DNA of 64,000 bases from Chloroflexota bacterium (GTDB lineage Bacteria > Chloroflexota > Anaerolineae > Aggregatilineales > UBA2796). The stretch spans positions 1 to 64,000 of the forward strand of contig JAJPHV010000039.1 of NCBI GenBank assembly GCA_021325095.1, read 5' to 3'. The translations under genes were made by a program, and so were the position numbers. The notes below the pieces were generated by a model. That model was given only the letters and a program-made list of their open reading frames with translations. It made no database searches and was not told the origin of the DNA. Shown here one piece after another: positions 8,263 to 19,282 of this stretch (within the stretch, counting starts at the first letter, position 1; the number at the start of each line of letters is the position of its first letter).

Positions 8263-9036
8263 CTATTTCTTCCGCCCGAAGGCTTGCACAAATGCTTCGG
8301 CAGCGGTGCTGACCGGGCTGCCGCTCATGATTCCCTGCTGGCCCTCGAACTTGGCCCGCACTTCAAAACCCCGCCCGGTGATCTCGTACTGGCGAATGTC
8401 CTTGGCGTGGTCGGAGCCGCGCAGCTTGAGGACAAGCAATGCCCGCCGCACCGCGCTGGAGAGTTCGACGTAGCGCAGCAGGATGTAACCATCGACCACG
8501 AAGGCCAGGTCTTCCTCGATATCGGGTGTTTCGCCGAGCAGTGTGGCGTTTTCCCGCGTCAACATGGCCGTCAGACCCATGCGTTTCAGGCCGTTAATGA
8601 ACTCGTAGACGACTTGTCGCAGTTCAATCGGGTCGGCAGCCAATCGCTCGAAGTGGCTCAGGCTGTCCACCAGCACGCGCCGTGCCCCGATCTGCTGCGC
8701 CATGTCCTCGATCTGCCCGTTGACGTGCTGCAAGTCGGCCCGGCTGACTTCCGGGCTGGTCATCACCACGCGCAGTTTGTTGGCCGCTTCCAGCGCTTTG
8801 AAGTCCCAGCCGAAATTGTCAGCATCCCGGTAGTATTGACGAGGAAAGGTTTCAAAAGTCAAGATCAGGCCCGGCTCGTCGGCTTCTGCCGCGCCGTGAT
8901 AGATGAACTGCATCCCAAGCGTGCTCTTGCCTGTGCCGGGTGCGCCCTCGACCAGGGTGGCCGAGCCACGCAGCAGACCACCCCGCAGCATGTCGTCCAG
9001 GCCCGCGATCCCGGTGGTCACTCGTTCAACGGTCAT
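8263..9036 (-). CDS. KaiC-like RecA-family ATPase (single domain)
   Basis: Cytoplasmic P-loop ATPase of 257 residues containing one KaiC/RAD55-type domain, not the duplicated form of cyanobacterial clock KaiC. Seen: the N-terminal GIAGLDDMLRGG, Walker A GAPGTGKST with Lys37, Walker B in RRVLVDSLSH, and the C-terminal YEITGRGFEVRAKF. The catalytic-glutamate pair usually written EE after the second strand is ET here (LTFETFP). The start has GGGGG upstream. It follows a small helical protein and precedes two small membrane proteins in the same unit; no KaiA or KaiB is present, so a circadian role is not implied. Likely a signalling or regulatory ATPase. Confidence 0.87.
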   Translation of the reverse strand: MTVERVTTGIAGLDDMLRGGLLRGSATLVEGAPGTGKSTLGMQFIYHGAAEADEPGLILTFETFPRQYYRDADNFGWDFKALEAANKLRVVMTSPEVSRADLQHVNGQIEDMAQQIGARRVLVDSLSHFERLAADPIELRQVVYEFINGLKRMGLTAMLTRENATLLGETPDIEEDLAFVVDGYILLRYVELSSAVRRALLVLKLRGSDHAKDIRQYEITGRGFEVRAKFEGQQGIMSGSPVSTAAEAFVQAFGRKK

Positions 9037-9071
9037 AGTCCCCCCTGTGGCGCCGCCGTCATCCCCGACAG

Positions 9072-9443
9072 TCAGCGCATTCCCCGGATCACGTGGTAGA
9101 TGGCCTTGACGCGGAACTGGCGATCATCGCAGGCCAGGATGAAGGTGTTGATCAGTTTGCGGGTGTCTGTGTCCGTCGCCAGGGTATAGACGGTCAGGTC
9201 GTTGAGGGGCGAGGTCTGGAGGATGCCTGCGTTGACAAGCTGTTGCAGTTCCGGCTCAATGGTGCGCACATCGCGCCCGGTGTAGCGCGCAATGCCTTCC
9301 GCCGTATCGGTTGTATGCGGGTTATCGTGAAAGAAGCGAACCAGGTCCCACTTGATAAATGAATTGACTTTGGTGCGAATAAATTCAAGAAGGCGCGGAT
9401 CCATATCGTCCATCAACCGCGTCGCCAGGTCATCATTGCTCAT
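9072..9443 (-). CDS. Winged-helix-like small protein, first gene of KaiC operon
   Basis: Soluble protein of 123 residues. The region DTAEGIARYTGRDVRTIEPELQQLVNAGILQTSP at about 45-80 reads as a winged-helix DNA-binding or protein-interaction fold (helix, turn, recognition helix, then strand-rich wing). It is followed by a C-terminal segment ending HVIRGMR. The start has GGAGC upstream. It lies 35 bp before the KaiC-like ATPase and is probably its regulatory or adaptor partner. The fold call is from pattern only. Confidence 0.7.
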   Translation of the reverse strand: MSNDDLATRLMDDMDPRLLEFIRTKVNSFIKWDLVRFFHDNPHTTDTAEGIARYTGRDVRTIEPELQQLVNAGILQTSPLNDLTVYTLATDTDTRKLINTFILACDDRQFRVKAIYHVIRGMR

Positions 9444-9521
9444 CTACGCAGGCTCCTTGTCCCGGGGTGCAGCCTGTTCGGGATCGATCAAGCCAGGCTG
9501 CACCCACCGACGGCAGTACAA

Positions 9522-12395
<2,874 letters not shown>

Positions 12396-12471
12396 ACTCA
12401 CCCTTGTCGCTACCGGGATTGAAGAAGCCTCAAGCCCATTGTAACTATTACGTTGATGCGATGCGTCTCGG

Positions 12472-12480
12472 ATTATAGCA
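12472..12480 (-). promoter_or_regulatory. Extended -10 promoter of secA
   Basis: Reads TGCTATAAT on the minus strand, a perfect extended -10 element. No -35 match is evident, which is common for extended -10 promoters. It predicts a leader of about 70 bases before the secA ATG. Confidence 0.6.
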
Positions 12481-12668
12481 TAGCTGATGGCCTATGATAC
12501 CGCATCGCGCGATAATTTTGTGTTAGAACCCGCCGGCGTGCAGGAGCGGTTTCGCGCTGCGAGATAAGGGGTCGTTGTGCAGGACGCTGAAGATCACGCC
12601 GGGCTAGGCAAAAGATCGGGGAATTCTGCCTGGGGTCGAACACGCCCCGTCGTTACGACGCTGGGAAA

Positions 12669-12697
12669 CATGAGCGCTCCACACCGGAGTGCTCATG
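12669..12697 (-). terminator. Hairpin terminator of LysM gene
   Basis: Twelve-base-pair stem (one G-T pair) with a five-base loop, 31 bp downstream of the LysM stop on the minus strand and followed by TTTCCC. Confidence 0.6.
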
Positions 12698-12727
12698 CTG
12701 TTCTTCGTTTTGTCCGAACGCCATCTA

Positions 12728-13447
12728 TCAACCTGGTCCGCGAACAAGATTGGCGATGCAGTCGATACAGTTCGGGGATGTGGGCGTAGGAACCGGCGTC
12801 GGCTGTGTGGCAGGGCCGGGGCCAACCGGGATGCAGTCCTTCCACCTACCAAGAAAGACCTTGCCCTCCGCATCAGGTCGGCTGTTCAACTGGAAGTAAC
12901 CGCCCGGCAGGGCGTACAACGTGTAGATTGGCCCGCTCAGGATCAGGACGGGGACACGCGATTGGTTGGCCTTGATTCGGGCAGGAATGATTGTCAGTTC
13001 CGGCGCGAAGAACAGGCGCTGCCCGGTGTTGCTGAGTACCTTGATGCCTCCTTTGTTGAAAGCGCCGCCGGGCATGTCAAACTCATCCACGCAATAGACG
13101 GCAATCGCGCCGAAAGAGTTTACCCAGGGGATGAGGTTGATACGCCCGTCACCAGAGCTTGGCGGGCGATTATTTGCGCCGGGGGTTATCCTGATGGAGA
13201 TTGGCGCTGAGGATAAGGTGTTGGCAGCAGTGGGGATCAACAACACCTGGCCGACGAAGATCAGATTGGGGTTGGCGATGCCATTCGCCTGTTGCAGGGC
13301 TGCTACTGAAACGCCGAATCGCGCTGCGATTCGGTAGAGGTTATCTCCAGGTTGGACGACATAAGTCGTTGAACCCTGCGCCCTCAGTGGGACAACTGAT
13401 AGCGCTACCAGGGCTATGGCAACGAAGACAAACAGCAAGCGCGACAT
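12728..13447 (-). CDS. Secreted LysM-domain protein
   Basis: Exported protein of 239 residues. An N-terminal signal peptide (about 1-23, ending LRAQG) is followed by one LysM domain at about 27-73 (YVVQPGDNLYRIAARFG ... NLIFVGQVLLIP), which binds peptidoglycan or other N-acetylglucosamine polymers. The remaining 165 residues form a domain I do not recognise. It has three cysteines (AVYCVDEFDMPGG and the C-terminal WKDCIP, NCIDCI) and strand-rich segments such as LFFAPELTIIPARI. It probably sits in the cell wall or envelope. Confidence 0.85.
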   Translation of the reverse strand: MSRLLFVFVAIALVALSVVPLRAQGSTTYVVQPGDNLYRIAARFGVSVAALQQANGIANPNLIFVGQVLLIPTAANTLSSAPISIRITPGANNRPPSSGDGRINLIPWVNSFGAIAVYCVDEFDMPGGAFNKGGIKVLSNTGQRLFFAPELTIIPARIKANQSRVPVLILSGPIYTLYALPGGYFQLNSRPDAEGKVFLGRWKDCIPVGPGPATQPTPVPTPTSPNCIDCIANLVRGPG

Positions 13448-13919
13448 AAAATCTCCCTCTGGATTGGCCTGCTGCCTTGCATGTTGTCTGTCTCAGGCTC
13501 ACCCTGTAGATGTGTTATTATCACTAGAATTATTATATGCCGGATCACTGCGCCGTACTCATCAATTTTGCGTGACGAACGTGTTGCAATCTGGTATCGG
13601 TGGGGCCAGACTTTCAGGGAAACTGAGCGTTGTTTCGAGATTGTTCAGCCACCTGGCATGGACGGGTTAGCGGCAGGACCGCACCGAAAGCTGTATACTC
13701 AAGCACGACGGTGGGGAAATATCGTTCACCGTGAGTATCACTGCCTGGCGCGAGGCCTGAGTGTGGCCGTATATACGCCCTGACTGTGAAGTGTGCAGTT
13801 TCACGCGGCTCGGCAACAATGGGCAGGGGTGCAGCCTACATCGAAGTGCTAAGTGCTGATCAGCGCGAGCCGGGAACCGGCCACCATGAGCGGGGCTGGG
13901 TGTGGGAACCTGAGCAAGC
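13448..13919. other. Divergent intergenic region, LysM / PpiC genes
   Basis: 472 bp between divergently transcribed genes. A TATAAT (minus strand) at 13532-13537 lies in a locally AT-rich stretch and probably drives the LysM gene. Short open frames here have no recognisable protein features or good ribosome-binding sites, so I call no gene. Confidence 0.5.
13532..13537 (-). promoter_or_regulatory. TATAAT -10 box of LysM gene
   Basis: Consensus -10 on the minus strand, about 85 bp before the LysM ATG, inside the most AT-rich stretch of this gap. No convincing -35. Confidence 0.4.
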
Positions 13920-15005
13920 GTGCTGGAAAAACGACACAGGATCATCTTTCGCATGGAACTCAACCTACTCAGGAGTGCCGGTCAACTTTTCATCCTGCTG
14001 GCTTTCGCCCTGACCACCGCCTTTCAGCAGCTGCCCGACCATGTAGCGGTAGTCGGCGGCGACCCGATCCCCACAGCACTGTTCCAGCAGCGGGTGCGGC
14101 TGGCGCGATGGACAACGGCACAGCAGCTTCTCCAGGTGATGCAGACCTATGGCCCCAACGCACTGACTGATCCCGGTAGCCCGTACAATGGGCAATACAA
14201 AAATCTCAACGACAGTGTGACCTTCGCGCAGCAGGTGCTGGACAGCCTGATCACTGTGAAACTTGTCCAGCGCGAGGCGGCAGCACGCGGCATCACTGTC
14301 ACGGACGATGACGTGCAGAATCAGATCAACGCCTTCTTCGGTTACGCCCCCAACGCCACGCCGCAGCCGCCTCAACCGGGGGAAACGCCGCAGCCATCTT
14401 TGAACCCTACCGAGATGGCCCAGGCGTTCCAGGAGGAGCGCGATAATTACTTCGGGCAGGCGGGCGATATTGCGCGGATGAGCCAGGCGGAAGTCATCGC
14501 CACCTTTGCCGAACAAGCCTTGCAAATCAAGGTCTACGAAGCGCTGACCAAAAATGTCCCGACGCAAGGGCAGCAGGTCAAGGTGCGGCACATTCTGGTG
14601 GATAGCCTGGAAAAAGCCAACGCCCTGCTGGCGCAGATTCAGGGTGGCGCATCCTTCGCCGACGTGGCAAAGGCCAATTCGCAGGACGCAACCAGCGCCG
14701 CGAACGGTGGAGACCTGGGTTGGTCGCCGCACGGCGTCTACTTTCCTGAATTTGAGGACGCGATCTGGAAGGTCGCGCCCGGCACGCTGATCGGCCCCAT
14801 CAAGACTCCTGTTGGCTTTCACCTGATCCTGGTTGAAGGCCGAGAGGTCAGACCGCTGACGGAGGCCGACTTGATCCGCGAACGGGATGCCGTTTACCGC
14901 CTGTGGCTACAGCAGGCACGGGACAAGGCCAACGTGCAGATCGTCGATAACTGGCCGGCATTGATCCCGGCTGAACCCACGCTGAAGGCACTGGGACTGC
15001 CGTAA
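13920..15005 (+). CDS. PpiC-type peptidyl-prolyl isomerase / foldase (SurA/PrsA-like)
   Basis: Envelope foldase of 361 residues. An N-terminal hydrophobic segment (LFILLAFALTTAF, about 24-37) serves as signal or anchor. A SurA-like helical chaperone domain follows (residues 40-210, with a Pro/Gln-rich linker near 150-165). A parvulin domain at about 218-306 begins VKVRHILV and contains NGGDLGW and PIKTPVGFHLILVEGRE, all standard for active parvulins. No lipobox Cys is present, unlike classical PrsA. The start at 13920 is GTG; an ATG at 13953 would give a shorter N-region and is also plausible. A membrane protein follows 33 bp downstream. Confidence 0.9.
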   Translation: MLEKRHRIIFRMELNLLRSAGQLFILLAFALTTAFQQLPDHVAVVGGDPIPTALFQQRVRLARWTTAQQLLQVMQTYGPNALTDPGSPYNGQYKNLNDSVTFAQQVLDSLITVKLVQREAAARGITVTDDDVQNQINAFFGYAPNATPQPPQPGETPQPSLNPTEMAQAFQEERDNYFGQAGDIARMSQAEVIATFAEQALQIKVYEALTKNVPTQGQQVKVRHILVDSLEKANALLAQIQGGASFADVAKANSQDATSAANGGDLGWSPHGVYFPEFEDAIWKVAPGTLIGPIKTPVGFHLILVEGREVRPLTEADLIRERDAVYRLWLQQARDKANVQIVDNWPALIPAEPTLKALGLP

Positions 15006-15038
15006 AGTCGCTTAAATCAATAAGAAGCGAGAAGCTGA

Positions 15039-15803
15039 ATGCAAGGTGTTCAGAACCAACCGTCGTTCATGCGGCGCCTCCAGGCGCGGGAAGCGCCTCC
15101 GCAGTGGCCGTTCCTGACGGCGCTGTTCTTTGTCGTCGCCTATGCCGTGCTGCTGATAGCAGGACAAGCCTTTGCCGTGACCGTCAGCGGTGGCGGTTTT
15201 AACAGCCTGACGCCGCTCGTGCTGGCCCTGGGCGCTTTGCTCGGCGGGTTGGCAACTATCGCCGGGATCGTCCAGTGGGCGCGCCGGCGTGCCCAGGCTG
15301 CCTGGATCGACAGCCTACGTCTGCGACAGCCGGTGCAGCCACCCGTAGCCCTGGTAGCGCTGTTCGGGCTGGGCACAGCCTGGGCCATCGACCTGGTAGG
15401 TGTGCTGCTCAGACTCAAGGGCGATCAGGTCCTGCCTCCCGTCCTGGACGTACTGCGCACCCCGCCTGACCTCTCGTGGGGCGTGGCGCTCTCATTGGCG
15501 CTGTTGGTTCAGCCCGTTGCAGAGGGGCTGGTCTTTGCCGGAATTCTGTACCCGGCACTGGCCCGTGCTGTCAACAGTAACCTGCTCGCGGCTGCGATCA
15601 CGGCTGGGGTGTATACGCTGGTCAGCCTGGCAGTGCTTTCGGCTGGTGGGGGCGTATGGTATGGGGTCATCCAGCCTTGCCTGATGGCGCTGGCGATGAG
15701 CCTGGTGCGCGCCTTTGCTCAATCCACCCAGTCCGCTATCGTGACGCGAGCCTTCTTTGGCTTGTTTTTCGTGCTGGCTGCGCTTGTCAGTGTCCGCGCC
15801 TGA
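15039..15803 (+). CDS. Multi-pass membrane protein, degenerate CPBP (CAAX protease-like) family
   Basis: Membrane protein of 254 residues with about seven hydrophobic segments. The stretch QPVAEGLVFAGILYPAL at about 164-180 lines up with the CPBP/Abi glutamate motif (EExxxRG). Here the first Glu is Ala and the Arg is Ala, and the later histidine motifs are not obvious. If it is a CPBP relative, it is probably catalytically dead. Otherwise it is an unassigned membrane protein. It is probably co-transcribed with the upstream foldase, suggesting a role in envelope protein quality control or localisation. Confidence 0.6.
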   Translation: MQGVQNQPSFMRRLQAREAPPQWPFLTALFFVVAYAVLLIAGQAFAVTVSGGGFNSLTPLVLALGALLGGLATIAGIVQWARRRAQAAWIDSLRLRQPVQPPVALVALFGLGTAWAIDLVGVLLRLKGDQVLPPVLDVLRTPPDLSWGVALSLALLVQPVAEGLVFAGILYPALARAVNSNLLAAAITAGVYTLVSLAVLSAGGGVWYGVIQPCLMALAMSLVRAFAQSTQSAIVTRAFFGLFFVLAALVSVRA

Positions 15804-15896
15804 AAGCCAGAAGACTGGGTGTCCGATACGATTCGTTTTGCCGTAAAAATCGTCTACACTTGAACAAAGGTTTCTGAACCGGATTGGAAAAGCACT

Positions 15897-16739
15897 ATGT
15901 CCGAAAGTACTGTTCAGCTATCAGGTGAGGAGTCTCCCAGCCCTCGCCCGACGACGCCACGCACTGCCCATCTCGATAAGATCAGCACCAATCAGGTTGC
16001 CCTGTATCTGAACGAGAGCGACGAGCCGCAAATCGTGGACATCAGCCAGGGGATCGTCCTGGGGCGTGCCTCACCGTCCAGCAACATGCAGCCGACCATC
16101 GACCTGACCGCGCACGGTGGATACGAGAAAGGCGTCTCGCGCCTGCACGCGACGATCCGCCGCACTGAGGCCGGTGAATTGATGCTCATCGACCAGGGCA
16201 GCGCCAACGGGACGTTCCTGGGTGAGACGCGGCTGGCCGCGTTTGTGCCAACCCGCCTGAAATCGGGCGATGTGATGCGCCTGGGGAAGCTCGCGGTAGA
16301 AATCTACTTTGGCGACATTACCGGTTCCTCCACAGCGAAAGATCAGCTCACCGAAGCGGAGCTTTTCTCGATCCACCGGGAAGCAGTCATCAAGGAACCA
16401 GAAGCGCTGCCGGTGAGCGCTGCACCGCCCGCCGGACAGGAGCAGCCTGCCCCTTCCAGTTCGTTGGTCACAAACGTCTTGCCGGATACCTCCAAGCCGC
16501 CGACGCCAACTCGTTTCCGGGCAACCGTTTCGATTGACCCGGCGCGCGTTTTCAGTCAATCGGGCGCTATCGCAGAGAAGATACTCCGGCAGTTGCAAAG
16601 TATGCAGGGTTGCTCGGTCCAACTGGTACTGGAAATTGATGGCCGGGCCAGCGCTGGCTTTGACGAAGCGACGGTCAACGCCATCAACGCGGCCTGTCAG
16701 GAGCTTAAATTCACCTACGCGCGCTTCGACGGTAGCTAA
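15897..16739 (+). CDS. FHA-domain protein
   Basis: Soluble protein of 280 residues. An FHA phosphothreonine-binding domain spans about 40-135, with the canonical GR (VLGRASP), SRLHATI and NGTFLGE motifs. A Pro/Ser-rich linker follows (about 165-205). A C-terminal domain of about 75 residues (FRATVSIDPARVF ... YARFDGS) has an alpha/beta pattern and contains a DGRASAGFDEATVNAI segment I cannot assign. It probably relays Ser/Thr kinase signals, but no kinase gene is in the window. Confidence 0.88.
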   Translation: MSESTVQLSGEESPSPRPTTPRTAHLDKISTNQVALYLNESDEPQIVDISQGIVLGRASPSSNMQPTIDLTAHGGYEKGVSRLHATIRRTEAGELMLIDQGSANGTFLGETRLAAFVPTRLKSGDVMRLGKLAVEIYFGDITGSSTAKDQLTEAELFSIHREAVIKEPEALPVSAAPPAGQEQPAPSSSLVTNVLPDTSKPPTPTRFRATVSIDPARVFSQSGAIAEKILRQLQSMQGCSVQLVLEIDGRASAGFDEATVNAINAACQELKFTYARFDGS

Positions 16740-16764
16740 ACCGTTGCCGCTGGCGCGTCAGGCT

Positions 16765-16788
16765 ACGCGCACCAGGCCATGTGCGCGT
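16765..16788. terminator. Bidirectional hairpin between FHA and DinB genes
   Basis: Eight-base-pair GC-rich stem with an eight-base loop in the 58-bp gap between two convergent genes; no long T-run on either side. Confidence 0.4.
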
Positions 16789-16797
16789 GGGCACGTC

Positions 16798-17292
16798 CTA
16801 CCCGGTTGCCAGCGCAATGACCTCTTCAACGGTCAGCCCGTAAATCTGGGGCGGGGTGACGCCGATCAGTGTCAGGTACATTGCCAGTTGGCTGCGATGG
16901 TGGACTTCGTGTTCGATCATTGCCATCAACAAGCGCCAGCCCTTGATCATCGTGCCCTTCAACGCCGGACGATCCTGAGTGAGCACGGCATCGTCAATGC
17001 TGCTCAGATCGCGCATAGCGGCCTCATGGTGGCTTTCCAGGTAGGCGAGCAGGGCTGGAACGCTGTCCAGTTTGGGCTGGTCGTGCCCGATGTAGTACCA
17101 GCGCCCCGCCACCACTGAGCCGACAAACATGCGCTCGCCAGCCGCGATGTGCCGCACCAGGTCGGCAAAGGTGAACTCGCCCGCTTTGGGCGCCCAATCG
17201 ATGTGATCGGCGGGGATCGTTTGGATGTAAGTGATGGTGCGGCGGCGGATACTGCCAAAGTAATGCGTGAAAGCATCAAGGGACTGAATCAT
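16798..17292 (-). CDS. DinB-family metal-binding protein
   Basis: Four-helix-bundle protein of 164 residues. The three expected metal-ligand histidines are visible: one in VRHIAAGE in the N-terminal half and two in MIEHEVHHRSQ in the C-terminal half. Family members include thiol-dependent transferases; the substrate is unknown. The frame is open further upstream, but AAAGGAA lies just before the ATG at 17292, which I take as the start. It is divergent from the cystathionine beta-synthase gene, 126 bp away. Confidence 0.82.
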   Translation of the reverse strand: MIQSLDAFTHYFGSIRRRTITYIQTIPADHIDWAPKAGEFTFADLVRHIAAGERMFVGSVVAGRWYYIGHDQPKLDSVPALLAYLESHHEAAMRDLSSIDDAVLTQDRPALKGTMIKGWRLLMAMIEHEVHHRSQLAMYLTLIGVTPPQIYGLTVEEVIALATG

Positions 17293-17418
17293 ATTGGTTC
17301 CTTTCTCGGCCAGATGGTTGTGCGTGTCCGCCAGTGTTCTCCCACTTCTGTTGAAGCACCATTGAAGCGTGCCCGCCCGCGTGTTACATTCTTGGGCCAC
17401 GACGAGGGAGAGAAGGCG

Positions 17419-18873
17419 ATGGCAATAACGAATCTATCCCCGGCTACAGAAGTCATGCCGAGCGAACCCCAGATTCACGACAACATCCTGGGGACGTTGG
17501 GCAACACGCCGCTGGTGCGCCTGCACCGGGTGGCGCGTGGTGTGGCCTGCGACCTGGTGGCGAAAGTCGAGTTTTTCAACCCCGGCGGCTCGATCAAAGA
17601 TCGAATCGGAATCACCATCATCGAAGATGCCGAGCGCCAAGGCAGGCTCAAACCAGGTGGCACGATTGTCGAGTCCACGTCAGGTAACACCGGAGTTGGG
17701 CTGGCGATTGCGGCTGCTATCAAAGGCTATAAGTGTGTCTTCGTCCTGCCCGACAAGCAATCAGTTGAAAAGATTCGGCAGTTGCGCGCCTTCGGAGCGC
17801 GAGTGGTCGTCACGCCCACCAACGTCGCCCCCGACGACCCGCGCAGCTACTACAGCGTTGCCAGGCAGATCGTCGAGGAGACACCTAACGCCATCCTGGC
17901 AAACCAGTATCATAACCCGGTGAACCCAGACACGCACTACCGCACTACCGGGCCGGAAATCTGGCGGCAAACGGCAGGCAAGGTGGATGTGGTGGTGTGC
18001 GGTATGGGCACGGGTGGTACGATCACAGGCGTGGGCCGCTATCTCAAAGAGCAAAATCCCAAAGTCAAGATCGTCGGCGTGGACCCGGTTGGCTCGATCA
18101 TCATGGACTACTTCAAGACAGGCCGGATCACCGAGGCCCATTCCTACAAAGTCGAGGGCATCGGCGAGGACTTTATCCCTTCCATCTACGACTTCGGCGT
18201 CATCGACGACATGGTGAAAGTGACCGATAAGGAGTCTTTCCTCATGGCGCGCCGTCTGGTTCGTGAGGAGGGCATTTTCTGTGGCGGGTCGTCGGGCAGT
18301 GCCGTCGTCGGCGCGCTGCATTACGCCGTCGAGCAGAACCTCGGCTCCGACAAGCTGGTCGTGGTCCTGCTGCCGGATTCCGGCTACCGCAACCTGGGTA
18401 AAATCTTTGACGACGAGTGGATGCGCGAGAATCGCTTCCTGGACTCGTCCATCGCTGACGCTCGCGTTCAGAATGTGCTGGCGAGCAGGCCGCAGCAGGA
18501 ACTGATCACCGTCCACTGCGACAGCAAGGTTGGCGAGGTCGTGGCGCGCATGAAGGACTACAACGTCTCGCAGTTGCCTGTCATCGGCGACAACGGCGAA
18601 CTGATCGGCCTGGTGACCGAGGTCAGTCTGTTGAAGCACTTGCTCAACGCCCAGAGCGGCGACGCCGCCGATCAGGCGATTGCTGACCTGGACGTGGTGG
18701 ATCGCAGCGTCGCCACCGTCACGCCCGATACGCCGCTTGAGGCGGTCATGAGCCTGTTCACGACCAGCCCGGTCGCGGTGGTCGTGGATTCTACGGGTAA
18801 TGAGCAGGAGCGCCGTCCGGTGGGTATTCTGACCAAGATCGATCTGTTGAGCTACCTGACGACGCAGATATAG
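17419..18873 (+). CDS. cbs: Cystathionine beta-synthase
   Basis: PLP enzyme of 484 residues joining serine (or O-acetylserine) and homocysteine to cystathionine. Seen: LGNTPLVRL, GGSIKDRIG with PLP Lys60, the ESTSGNTGVGLA loop, GTGGTITGVG, and the EGIGEDFIPS motif characteristic of CBS rather than cysteine synthase. Two CBS (Bateman) domains occupy about 365-484 and probably bind an adenosyl ligand. There is no N-terminal heme domain. The ATG at 17419 has GGGAGAGAAGG upstream. A small CxxC protein follows 13 bp downstream, and metY at 38138 supplies a complementary sulfur-amino-acid step. Confidence 0.94.
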   Translation: MAITNLSPATEVMPSEPQIHDNILGTLGNTPLVRLHRVARGVACDLVAKVEFFNPGGSIKDRIGITIIEDAERQGRLKPGGTIVESTSGNTGVGLAIAAAIKGYKCVFVLPDKQSVEKIRQLRAFGARVVVTPTNVAPDDPRSYYSVARQIVEETPNAILANQYHNPVNPDTHYRTTGPEIWRQTAGKVDVVVCGMGTGGTITGVGRYLKEQNPKVKIVGVDPVGSIIMDYFKTGRITEAHSYKVEGIGEDFIPSIYDFGVIDDMVKVTDKESFLMARRLVREEGIFCGGSSGSAVVGALHYAVEQNLGSDKLVVVLLPDSGYRNLGKIFDDEWMRENRFLDSSIADARVQNVLASRPQQELITVHCDSKVGEVVARMKDYNVSQLPVIGDNGELIGLVTEVSLLKHLLNAQSGDAADQAIADLDVVDRSVATVTPDTPLEAVMSLFTTSPVAVVVDSTGNEQERRPVGILTKIDLLSYLTTQI

Positions 18874-18886
18874 CAGGAGGCCGCAT

Positions 18887-19228
18887 ATGAATCTGCTCCG
18901 GCAGCTTGGCAAAATGTTGGCAGGCGGGGGGATGTCGGGCACATCCGGTGATAGAGGATTGTACTATTACGTCCGGTGCAACCGCTGTGGCGAGGTCGTT
19001 CAGGTGCGCATCGACCCGATGAACGATCTGTCTGCCGCCGATGGTGAGGATGGCCTATTTGCGCGCAAGATCATCGTCGGGCGGCGCTGCTACAACCGGA
19101 TGGAAGCCGAATTTAGCTTTGACTCCAACCGTAAGCTGCGGGATTCCAGGGTCAGTGGCGGAACGTTCGTGGACAAAGACGCCTATCTGGAAGATCAGCA
19201 GAAAGCCGCAGTCAAATCCGGGAACTGA
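18887..19228 (+). CDS. Small CxxC protein co-transcribed with cbs
   Basis: Protein of 113 residues and unknown function. YYYVRCNRCGEVVQVRID carries a CxxC pair that could form half of a zinc site, and a third cysteine lies in VGRRCYNRME; the rest is charged and polar with a Lys-rich tail. AGGAGG precedes the ATG, and the gene starts 13 bp after cbs, so it is almost certainly in the same transcript. Confidence 0.75.
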   Translation: MNLLRQLGKMLAGGGMSGTSGDRGLYYYVRCNRCGEVVQVRIDPMNDLSAADGEDGLFARKIIVGRRCYNRMEAEFSFDSNRKLRDSRVSGGTFVDKDAYLEDQQKAAVKSGN

Positions 19229-19282
19229 TGGGCAGTCGCCATCTTTCCCTCAGATTGCCCGGACAACTCATTTTACCCTTGC

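Larger units (their letters stand above)
12396..12727. other. Intergenic region between secA and LysM gene
   Basis: 332 bp without a supportable gene. It holds the minus-strand secA promoter (12472-12480) and a strong hairpin downstream of the LysM gene (12669-12697). Confidence 0.6.

Noticed and set aside
8263..9036. Circadian clock KaiC
   Set aside because: Only one RecA-type domain and no kaiA or kaiB in the window.
13481..13783. 100-codon open frame in the LysM/PpiC gap
   Set aside because: No ribosome-binding site, no recognisable pattern and it overlaps the probable promoter region.
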